Below are positions 1 to 5,046 of a stretch of DNA of 5,046 nucleotides, one piece after another. Origin of the DNA: Bdellovibrionales bacterium. Its GTDB lineage: Bacteria; Bdellovibrionota; Bdellovibrionia; Bdellovibrionales; UBA1609. The stretch lies in the NCBI GenBank assembly GCA_020435085.1, contig JAGRAB010000003.1, positions 1-5,046 of the forward strand, given 5' to 3'. A model generated the notes under the pieces. The model did no database searches. It was not told the DNA's origin and worked only from the letters and a program-made list of their open reading frames with translations. The translations under genes were made by a program, and so were the position numbers. The stretch's first letter is position 1. The number at the start of each line of letters is the position of its first letter.

Positions 1-71
1 TATTTTTTACTATTTATCCAGATCTCAAGGATAACGCAGTTCTCAACCAGACGTCGGCTGGCCCCTTACGG

Positions 72-3000
72 CTAATGACATTCAGAGAGAGCTGTTGAAA
101 TAGCTTTTGAGGAGCCTTTTAATGAAAACTCATATTCAACCACAGAACCTTTTGCATCACTGAGGACGACAATAGTCTTGTTTCCAGCCTTTAAATCTAA
201 AATTAAGGAGTCGCGGTCTTTCAATCGAGCCAAAGCACCTTGTAATTTTTTATTTTGTGACATGGGTTGGTTGGCGTAAGTGAGTGAGGCTATTTGACGA
301 CGATCGGTTTGAAGAGTGGCTTCTAAAAACTTAACATTTTGTCCAGTCACAACTTGGACTGTGGGCTCAGCAAAACGTTTCTCATTGGCGGCCTCAGCAT
401 AAACCTCAAGTCGGGCGACGACTTGGCCTTGAGCATCTTTAACTTCAGTATAGGCTAAACATGCTGGTTGATTCCAGAGAGCATGATTTTTAATAACTGC
501 CATAGTCCAGTCGCGAGATGGAGAAACCTTGATGGGCTGTTCATCCATATTAAGACTGCCACTAAGCTCTTCAAGAGTTTCATCATTAATACTTTGAGAT
601 TTGAGTATGCCAAGGAGATTGTCTACTTTTTCTAAGAGTTTCTCAGTTTTTGGTGCGATGGAGGCGACTTCATCTTTTAATATCTGTAAATCTCCTTGTG
701 ATTGAACAAGGCCTTCACGAGTTCGAGCAAGTTCATTTTCGGCAAGGGTCAGTTCATTAAGAGTCAATTCAAGGTCTTTAGCCACCAGTTCGGATTCATG
801 TTGAAGTTGGAGAATCTCTTTTTCAGATTGAGCTATTTGTTGTTGAGATTGAATAAGTGTATTTTTCCAATCTAATAATTGGTCAACATGAGCCTGCTCA
901 GCATCCCGCTTGACTAAAATCGAGCGAAGGGTTGTCTCTAGTGGAGCAACATACTTATCTTCAAACTTTTTGATATCTATATATATAGGTTCTAAACTGG
1001 ATGTGATTTGGCGATTATCAGCAAGATCTCGACGATTGGCCACTTCATTTTCAGAAATAGTCTGTTCTGCGTCGTCAATAAAATTTCGACTCGCAATTTC
1101 GCCATCTTTTGCTTCTCGTGTTTTTTCAAAGATTTCACTAAGCTCTTGTTCAAGGTTTGAAAGACGAGACTCTATGGGCGAGAGTCGGTTTTGAAGATCT
1201 TCAATTCTTTGTGAGGCCACCTCAATGCGTTGATCGAGTTCACGAATGGTTCTTAAATCATCTCGTCGATTGGCTTCTAGGCGGTCAATATTTCGCGATA
1301 TTTGACTCACATCACGTAAGTATTCTCTTTCTTGATCTTTTAAACGAGGAAGGTTCTGGCGCATGCGAGGAATCTGAGCCAATTGACTTTCAATATTTTC
1401 AAGTTGTTTTTTTAGCTTATTTAATTGTTGTCGTGCTTGTTGGAGTTCGTTTCTACTTTGAGTCAACTCTCGCTCAAGTGGTTGAGCAGATCTTTGGAGA
1501 TCAGTGATGTTTCTTTGAATTTGTCCAACGCGTTCTTGTAATACTTGGTTTTCCTTTGTGAGATTTTGTATTTCTTCATTTAATCTTTGAATTTGAGAAA
1601 TAATTTCTCTCAATTTTTCTCTGTCGGATCGTAGTTCTTTAAGCAAAGCCACCTTCTGTTCAATTTGACTAGCAAGGGTTTCTTTTACATTCCTTAAAGA
1701 AGAAACTTTTTGATTGAGTTCATTGAGCTGTCTATTAGCTGCTTGAAGCTGATTTTCCAAACCTTTGAGTTGCTGATTTAACTCACGAGCTTGTGCGCGT
1801 AATTGTTCAATATTTTCTTGCGGAGGAGCATTTCCTCTCTCGCGGCGTCGATTTTCATTTCGAATGCGGCTTTGAATTTGAACAAGTTTTTCTTTTGTGT
1901 TTTGAAACATTTTTTGAATTTCATCTCTTTTCATTTTTTGTTCTTGTTGCGAAGAAATCAATGATTCCAATTCACTTGACTTATTACGAAGCAGTTCTCG
2001 TAGAGAAGGTATTTCTTCTTCCAATTTTCTTATTTCATCTTGAGAGTTTTCAGTACGCTGTTTTTTTGCTTGCAACTCCTTAAGGTTACGATTTTTTTCA
2101 GTAATAGACTTATTGATCTGCTTTTGCTCTTGTTGAATAGAAGCGGCATTACTTTGTTTTTCTGAAATATTTCTTTGAATATCACTGAGCTGACTTTGAG
2201 TTTGATTGATGTCAGCTTGAATATCACTCACTGCAGCCTCAGCGTCAGGAATGTTGATGAATTCCCGGTCTCGTTGCCTTCCTCTTCGAGGTGGACGCCC
2301 CTGCCCCTCTCCTAAGAGTTGGTTTCTTCTTCTTAAAAGCTGAGGTTCTGAATCAATTATTTTTTGTGCTTCATCAATGCGGCTTTGAACATTAGACAGT
2401 CGAGATTCGGCATTATTTAAGACAGAGCGTTGCGATCGAATTTCCATATCAGTGGTTTGAAGGCGGCTATCAATATTTCCTCGGTCAAATAAAAGCTGCG
2501 ATTGAATTCGAGAGGTTTGATCTAAATCATCAAGGATTTGTCTCTTTTCTTGGCGAAGAGGTGGGAGAGATTCGCTTTCAATTTGTCGTTGACGAAGGTT
2601 TAATTGATTTTGAATTTGAATCCAAGTGGCAAGAGATTGCTTTTCGTCTTCAACTTGCTGAGAAAGTTGTGAATTTTGTTCTCCTCGAGTACGAATATTT
2701 CGTAAATTGGTATCCTTTTTGAGTTCAAGGCGAGTTTTTTCTCGCTGCAAAGTTTGGTATTCTGAATTTTCTTTTACTTTTGCAATTTGTGCTTCAACGG
2801 CGTTTGCTTCATGCTGAATTTTATCCACAGAAACTTGAAACTCATTCGCTTTTAGTTGGAGCGAGTCTTCGTTAATATTGTCTCGTCTAGAAAAATATTG
2901 GGATGATTGTGCGGATTTGATCGTCGATTGTATTGCAGCTTCTGAGTTTGAAATTTTTTGACGAGAATCAAGAATCAAGTTGGGGATTAGAGATTGTCTT

Positions 3001-3284
3001 TCAACCAATGCCTGTTTTTTTTCAGAAATTTGACTCACTTGGTTTTGTTGAGCGTCTACTGTAGTCTGAAGCGATATAATTAAATCCTCAAGAGTTTTAA
3101 TATCTTCATCAGCAGTGGTTTCAAGAGAGGAAAGCCTTTTGTATGAAGTCGTGTAATCTGCCGTTGCTTGAAAATACTGTGTTTCAAGTGGTGTCGCCTG
3201 TCCATAGGGTGAGTGAAGACTCATAAGAGTAATGATGAATACAGAGACTATTGAGTTTTGGGTTGGGCAGATATGTTTGACCAT
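72..3284 (-). CDS. Giant exported coiled-coil protein with C-terminal disulfide-type domain (hypothetical)
   Basis: I do not recognise a named family for this 1070-residue protein. Residues 1-30 form a signal peptide (Lys3/His4, then a hydrophobic core around Ile12-Leu23, then the cleavage-like motif YGQA before Thr31), so it should be exported to the periplasm or beyond by Sec. Residues about 35-915 are almost continuous heptad-patterned coiled coil rich in Gln, Glu, Arg, Leu and Asn. The coil is broken by short Pro-containing kinks and by two basic low-complexity linkers (325-341 and 473-488). Residues about 922-1070 look globular and beta-rich. This tail starts at a Trp (926) and contains Cys942 and Cys1069, the only cysteines of the mature protein, so a disulfide is likely. 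Its Trp/Cys-Leu-Ala/Ser-Leu-x-Gly pattern faintly recalls IalB-like periplasmic domains; this is weak. The frame is open up to an ATG at 3371, but that codon lacks a ribosome binding site and sits in the likely -10 box. The ATG at 3282-3284 has GGAAGGA 7 nt upstream and exposes the signal peptide. A structural, tethering or envelope scaffold role is inference only. Confidence 0.9.
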   Translation of the reverse strand: MVKHICPTQNSIVSVFIITLMSLHSPYGQATPLETQYFQATADYTTSYKRLSSLETTADEDIKTLEDLIISLQTTVDAQQNQVSQISEKKQALVERQSLIPNLILDSRQKISNSEAAIQSTIKSAQSSQYFSRRDNINEDSLQLKANEFQVSVDKIQHEANAVEAQIAKVKENSEYQTLQREKTRLELKKDTNLRNIRTRGEQNSQLSQQVEDEKQSLATWIQIQNQLNLRQRQIESESLPPLRQEKRQILDDLDQTSRIQSQLLFDRGNIDSRLQTTDMEIRSQRSVLNNAESRLSNVQSRIDEAQKIIDSEPQLLRRRNQLLGEGQGRPPRRGRQRDREFINIPDAEAAVSDIQADINQTQSQLSDIQRNISEKQSNAASIQQEQKQINKSITEKNRNLKELQAKKQRTENSQDEIRKLEEEIPSLRELLRNKSSELESLISSQQEQKMKRDEIQKMFQNTKEKLVQIQSRIRNENRRRERGNAPPQENIEQLRAQARELNQQLKGLENQLQAANRQLNELNQKVSSLRNVKETLASQIEQKVALLKELRSDREKLREIISQIQRLNEEIQNLTKENQVLQERVGQIQRNITDLQRSAQPLERELTQSRNELQQARQQLNKLKKQLENIESQLAQIPRMRQNLPRLKDQEREYLRDVSQISRNIDRLEANRRDDLRTIRELDQRIEVASQRIEDLQNRLSPIESRLSNLEQELSEIFEKTREAKDGEIASRNFIDDAEQTISENEVANRRDLADNRQITSSLEPIYIDIKKFEDKYVAPLETTLRSILVKRDAEQAHVDQLLDWKNTLIQSQQQIAQSEKEILQLQHESELVAKDLELTLNELTLAENELARTREGLVQSQGDLQILKDEVASIAPKTEKLLEKVDNLLGILKSQSINDETLEELSGSLNMDEQPIKVSPSRDWTMAVIKNHALWNQPACLAYTEVKDAQGQVVARLEVYAEAANEKRFAEPTVQVVTGQNVKFLEATLQTDRRQIASLTYANQPMSQNKKLQGALARLKDRDSLILDLKAGNKTIVVLSDAKGSVVEYEFSLKGSSKAISTALSECH

Positions 3285-3290
3285 GACTTT

Positions 3291-3297
3291 TCCTTCC
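3291..3297 (-). promoter_or_regulatory. Ribosome binding site fixing the coiled-coil protein start
   Basis: On the minus strand GGAAGGA ends about 7 nt before the ATG at 3282-3284. It decides the start: the upstream in-frame ATG at 3369-3371 is preceded by a pyrimidine-rich stretch with no Shine-Dalgarno match and would bury the signal peptide behind 29 extra residues. Confidence 0.75.
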
Positions 3298-3308
3298 GAA
3301 TGATTAAA

Positions 3309-3335
3309 GTATTGCAAGGTGGGGGAGGGCAATAC
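3309..3335 (-). promoter_or_regulatory. Leader hairpin with C-rich loop
   Basis: GTATTGC (3309-3315) and GCAATAC (3329-3335) form a perfect 7-bp stem around a 13-nt loop. In the minus-strand transcript the loop reads CCUCCCCCACCUU and lies in the 5' leader of the coiled-coil gene, about 12 nt upstream of its Shine-Dalgarno. The hairpin is directly visible. A role in mRNA stability or translation control is inference, since short 7-bp repeats can occur by chance. Confidence 0.4.
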
Positions 3336-3366
3336 CGGACGCCATATTAAGCGTGAGTTATTAAAT

Positions 3367-3394
3367 ATCATAGAGGAATATAAAAAGTTGAAAA
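3367..3394 (-). promoter_or_regulatory. Putative sigma-70-type promoter of the coiled-coil gene
   Basis: Minus-strand -10 candidate TATGAT (3372-3367, 5 of 6 to consensus) and -35 candidate TTTTCA (3394-3389, 4 of 6) are separated by 16 nt. Transcription would start near 3360, giving a leader of roughly 75 nt that contains the leader hairpin and ribosome binding site. The region is A/T-rich, so chance matches are easy. It is nevertheless the best pair between the repeat element and the gene. Confidence 0.4.
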
Positions 3395-3422
3395 CGTTTC
3401 AGGAGCTGTAAAGAAGTTGAAA
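3382..3422. repeat. Short direct repeat upstream of the coiled-coil promoter
   Basis: AAAAAGTTGAAA (3382-3393) and AAGAAGTTGAAA (3411-3422) match at 11 of 12 positions with a 29-bp period. The first copy overlaps the left half of the palindrome on the -35 box. It may be a pair of regulator half-sites, or chance in A-rich DNA. Confidence 0.3.
3389..3401. promoter_or_regulatory. Operator-like palindrome over the -35 box
   Basis: TGAAA-ACG-TTTCA is a 13-bp perfect dyad (5-bp arms, 3-bp centre) that overlaps the proposed -35 hexamer of the coiled-coil gene. Its size and position suit a repressor or activator site, but no regulator is encoded in the window and the assignment is inference. Confidence 0.3.
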
Positions 3423-3427
3423 CAAAA

Positions 3428-3469
3428 AGTAATACCAATCCCAAAAAATAATGGTCCAACTTCATAAGT
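3428..3469 (+). repeat. Left arm of 42-bp inverted repeat
   Basis: Pairs with 3599-3640 at 40 of 42 positions. It begins AGTAATACCAATCCC and ends TTCATAAGT. Pairing stops abruptly outside 3428 and becomes patchy inside 3469, which defines the arm boundaries. Confidence 0.9.
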
Positions 3470-3486
3470 CACCAAGGAGGTATGCC

Positions 3487-3506
3487 ATTTTGGTGTAAAC
3501 CAAAGT
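3487..3506 (+). other. Internal hairpin 1 of the element (GUAA tetraloop on + strand)
   Basis: Bases 3487-3494 pair with 3499-3506 (8 bp with one G-U wobble; core TTTGGT/ACCAAA) around the 4-nt loop GTAA. Read as plus-strand RNA this is a GNRA tetraloop. On the minus strand the loop is TTAC. Confidence 0.5.
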
Positions 3507-3511
3507 CCAGT

Positions 3512-3556
3512 CGACGCGGTAGTGAAATTAAAAGGAATATAGTCACTAACGCCTCG
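3512..3556. other. Internal hairpin 2 of the element
   Basis: CGAcGCGgTAGTGA (3512-3525) pairs with TCACTAaCGCcTCG (3543-3556): 12 base pairs with two single mismatches around a 17-nt A-rich loop. A weaker 6-bp hairpin, AAGATT/AATCTT, follows at 3560-3565/3579-3584. Together with hairpin 1 these would make a multi-branched fold closed by the 42-bp arms. Confidence 0.5.
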
Positions 3557-3598
3557 TGCAAGATTGCTATAAATACAAAATCTTCGTACTCGTTGTTC

Positions 3599-3640
3599 AC
3601 TTATGAATTTGGACCATTATTTTTTGGGATTGGCATTACT
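3599..3640 (-). repeat. Right arm of 42-bp inverted repeat
   Basis: Reverse complement of the left arm with two differences. It includes the last two bases of the final sense codon and the whole TAA stop of the upstream glycosyltransferase gene, so this arm is partly coding on the minus strand. Confidence 0.9.
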
Positions 3641-4871
3641 GACGAAAGAACTCCATCGCGGCTTTGTGATAGTTGTTGGCAATGGAATGGGAGCGACTGC
3701 CAAGAGCTGCGAAAACATCAGAGAGAAGAAAGAAAAGAGCCACTCCAATGAGCCATCGTTTTTGTCGGTGAATGGACATTCGCTGCAGCCGCGAATCAAT
3801 TTTTAGGGTCATAAACAAAATCACAGGAGGAAAGCATAATAAAAAGTGCCAATGATTGAATTCAACGGGAGAAAGCCCTGCAGCCAAGACCATTGCAATG
3901 AATGTATAAAAAACATAAAGGGAGTAGCGATCTCTAGGGTTGAGTTGGAATTTGTCGTAGGATCTTTGATAGATTTTACTTTTATAGAGGCTCATTAATC
4001 GTTGATAACTCCAGCGTAGGCTTAAAAAGAAGGTGGCTGCGGCAACAGGCCACTTCAAAATATGAAATACCCAAGAGAGAGTTTCTCTCAACCAAATCCA
4101 AGAGATCCAACTGAACTCGATTTCAGTAAATATATGGCGGGCATAATAAGTGGATCCATATCTCACCCAATAAGAGACAGCTTTTAAAACAGGATAGACA
4201 TATAAAAAGTTGCGACCAATAATGGCTTTATTGGGGTTTGCAACAGTGATCGAAAGTTCGGGGCTATTCATATAAGCCAATGCCCAAGGGACAAGACTGG
4301 CAAAGACAATAGCTGTTCCTGCGGCAAAGCCCCACCAACTCACTTTTAACCAACGAAAATACAAAAGTAAAAAAGAACAAATGGCAAGAATCACTGCTGA
4401 ATAGTGAAATTGCACGCAGAAGCCAATACTTATTATGTGTAAAGCTGTGTGGAAAAAGCTTTTTTCTTTCATATTCATAGAAGTCCACATGTGGGCGGTT
4501 GAAAATAAAAACAAATAGGCGGGGTTATAAAGCTCTGATTGTTCCACTCGCCAAGGGTTAATCCAGTAAAAAACCACAAGGAGAGGAAAGAGGGATTGGC
4601 CTGTGATGAGTTTTGCGAGCTTTACCAATATCCCCAGTGAAAGAATATGAGTCAGTAAGATGACTACCATGGCGGAGTAAGGAGAAAAATAAAGCTTCAT
4701 GGGAAGGGCTGTGACGGCGGTCATCAGGGAACCGGGAACAAACCCAACACCAGAACCGCGGTTTCCAAAGTGAGACCAATGCCCTTCAAAAAGTAAAAGT
4801 CGCACTTTTTCAAGAATTTGAACATTATCGTAGTGAATCTTTAAGGTGTGAAACATGAGGAAAGAAAGCAC
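3636..4871 (-). CDS. GT-C / GT39-like polytopic membrane glycosyltransferase (PMT_2-type, putative)
   Basis: At least 411 residues with about ten hydrophobic segments make this an integral inner-membrane protein. Segments resembling lipid-carrier-dependent GT-C enzymes (ArnT/PMT-like) are a first external loop with Tyr-Asp after the first helix (HYDN, residues 13-16), the stretch around GFVPG (43-47), NPWRVEQSELYNPAYL (105-120, like the SPW...SR..WNP segment of GT39 homologues), and VQFHYSA (153-159). Such enzymes move a sugar from a polyprenyl-phosphate carrier to a lipid, glycan or protein outside the membrane; the substrate here cannot be told. The start is unresolved. The coordinate given is a GTG without a Shine-Dalgarno, yet the frame stays open to 4967 and encodes a convincing first membrane helix upstream. 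The TAA stop lies in the terminal repeat of the adjacent element, so the C-terminus may have been reset by an insertion. It lies upstream of the coiled-coil gene in the same direction, 351 bp away. Confidence 0.75.
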   Translation of the reverse strand: MLSFLMFHTLKIHYDNVQILEKVRLLLFEGHWSHFGNRGSGVGFVPGSLMTAVTALPMKLYFSPYSAMVVILLTHILSLGILVKLAKLITGQSLFPLLVVFYWINPWRVEQSELYNPAYLFLFSTAHMWTSMNMKEKSFFHTALHIISIGFCVQFHYSAVILAICSFLLLYFRWLKVSWWGFAAGTAIVFASLVPWALAYMNSPELSITVANPNKAIIGRNFLYVYPVLKAVSYWVRYGSTYYARHIFTEIEFSWISWIWLRETLSWVFHILKWPVAAATFFLSLRWSYQRLMSLYKSKIYQRSYDKFQLNPRDRYSLYVFYTFIAMVLAAGLSPVEFNHWHFLLCFPPVILFMTLKIDSRLQRMSIHRQKRWLIGVALFFLLSDVFAALGSRSHSIANNYHKAAMEFFRQ

Positions 4872-4967
4872 AACGCCACTGATAAAAATGATCCAGGCAA
4901 AGTACTTAAAGGGTTTGGTGTTATAGGCTATAGAAATTTTGAATACCTTTTTTATGGGTCTGTCATA
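4872..4967 (-). other. In-frame N-terminal extension of the glycosyltransferase lacking a canonical start
   Basis: Reading upstream from the GTG at 4869-4871, the frame is open for 32 more codons to a TAG at 4968-4970. It encodes KPFKYFAWIIFISGVV next to LSFLMF, a basic flank plus a hydrophobic helix typical of the first membrane segment of this enzyme type. No ATG, GTG or TTG occurs in frame. Candidates are an ATT at 4935-4937, 8 nt after AAAAAAGG, or the ATG at 4964-4966, which is off by one base and would read MTDP then IKKVFKI if a single base were restored. Confidence 0.55.
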
Positions 4968-4994
4968 CTATGACTGAGGGATACTGGAGCGGTC

Positions 4995-5046
4995 ATGAGA
5001 AAATTTTTCATAAGAACAACTCGCAGCAGCATCTATAAAAAACTAA
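4995..5046 (+). CDS. 5' end of an unidentified plus-strand gene (truncated by window edge)
   Basis: An ATG at 4995-4997 is preceded by GGAG (4986-4989) at 5-nt spacing and opens 17 codons without a stop to the window edge: MRKFFIRTTRSSIYKKL. The gene would be divergent from the glycosyltransferase. The strongly basic N-terminus resembles neither a lipoprotein nor a clear signal peptide within the visible part. Too little is present to name a function, and a short chance ORF is possible. Confidence 0.45.
   Translation, partial: MRKFFIRTTRSSIYKKL

Larger units (their letters stand above)
3420..3640 (-). terminator. Possible terminator of the glycosyltransferase transcript
   Basis: On the minus strand the element's long stem closes at 3428-3430 and runs into TTTTTGTTT (3428-3420), the order expected of an intrinsic terminator just after the glycosyltransferase stop. 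The 129-nt region between the arms is far longer than a usual terminator loop, though the internal hairpins could shorten it. The plus-strand side has no T-tract. Confidence 0.3.
3428..3640. mobile_element. MITE-like inverted-repeat element, 213 bp
   Basis: The two ends of this 213-bp segment are 42-bp inverted repeats (3428-3469 and 3599-3640) that pair at 40 of 42 positions, with mismatches only at 3434/3634 and 3460/3608. The 129-bp centre contains further hairpins, so about 60 percent of the element can pair. Small size, long terminal inverted repeats, no credible protein and an intergenic site fit a miniature inverted-repeat transposable element. If the real ends are one step inside, a TA dinucleotide flanks both sides (3430-3431 and 3637-3638), as for Tc1/mariner/IS630-type insertion; no longer target duplication is visible. 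Alternatives are a large structured RNA or a paired REP-type palindrome. The inverted repeat is certain; the mobile-element label needs other genomic copies. Confidence 0.6.

Noticed and set aside
14..34. Small inverted repeat TTATCC/GGATAA downstream of the coiled-coil gene as a terminator
   Set aside because: The stem is only 6 bp with a 9-nt loop and has no T-tract in either direction. A second weak stem (CCAG/CTGG) in the same 71 bp also lacks a T-tract.
973..989. TA-rich run (tatctatatatatagg) as a regulatory or repeat site
   Set aside because: It lies within the coiled-coil gene and simply encodes the Ile/Tyr-rich PIYIDIKKF segment.
910..2083. Plus-strand ORFs of 94, 116 and 96 codons within the coiled-coil gene
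   Set aside because: They are antisense shadows of a long, clearly coding minus-strand frame; their proteins are unpatterned and mirror the Gln/Glu codons of the real gene.
3285..3371. 29-residue N-terminal extension of the coiled-coil protein to the ATG at 3371
   Set aside because: There is no Shine-Dalgarno, the ATG falls in the likely -10 box, and it would place a non-signal sequence before an otherwise good signal peptide.
3482..3751. 89-codon plus-strand ORF directly after AAGGAGGT, inside the repeat element
   Set aside because: The ribosome binding site abuts the ATG with essentially no spacer, the frame crosses the inverted-repeat arm and then runs antisense into the glycosyltransferase, and the protein has no recognisable composition or domain.
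4264..4779. Minus-strand ORFs of 73-74 codons in another frame of the glycosyltransferase
   Set aside because: They overlap the membrane-protein frame on the same strand, have no ribosome binding sites, and consist of out-of-frame Phe/Ser/Leu-rich reading.
4939..4969. TTGAAT and CATACT as a promoter for the plus-strand gene at 4995
   Set aside because: Both boxes match consensus at only 4 of 6 positions and the spacer is 19 nt, which is too weak in an A/T-rich region to annotate.

Overview
The window comes from a Gram-negative bacterium of moderately low GC content. The evidence is one very large protein with a Sec signal peptide and one polytopic membrane glycosyltransferase, both with ordinary bacterial Shine-Dalgarno and codon features. 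The style of both genes recalls the predatory Bdellovibrionota, but this is an impression from the proteins; no rRNA, tRNA or core gene is present to confirm it.

Layout, left to right. Positions 1-71 are downstream of the first gene and hold no gene and no convincing terminator. Positions 72-3284 (minus strand) encode a 1070-residue exported protein: a signal peptide, about 880 residues of Gln/Arg/Glu-rich coiled coil, and a small C-terminal globular domain with the only two cysteines of the mature protein. Positions 3285-3427 are its leader and promoter region, with a strong ribosome binding site, a leader hairpin with a C-rich loop, a plausible sigma-70-type promoter, and a palindrome over the -35 box. 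Positions 3428-3640 hold a 213-bp element with 42-bp near-perfect terminal inverted repeats (40 of 42 paired) and internal hairpins. It looks like a MITE or a large structured repeat, and no protein is credibly encoded in it. Positions 3636-4871, with an open frame reaching 4967, encode on the minus strand a multi-spanning GT-C/GT39-like glycosyltransferase. Its stop codon lies inside the end of the repeat element. At 4995 a plus-strand gene starts with a good ribosome binding site and runs off the window after 17 codons.

The two complete genes lie in the same direction (glycosyltransferase upstream, coiled-coil protein downstream). The repeat element followed by a T-tract, then a separate promoter, suggests they are not one simple operon. 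I see no direct functional link between them beyond both acting at the cell envelope. The strongest candidates for something undescribed are the inverted-repeat element and the giant exported coiled-coil protein with its disulfide-type C-terminal domain. The glycosyltransferase N-terminus is also unusual: its first membrane helix lies upstream of any ATG, GTG or TTG start.
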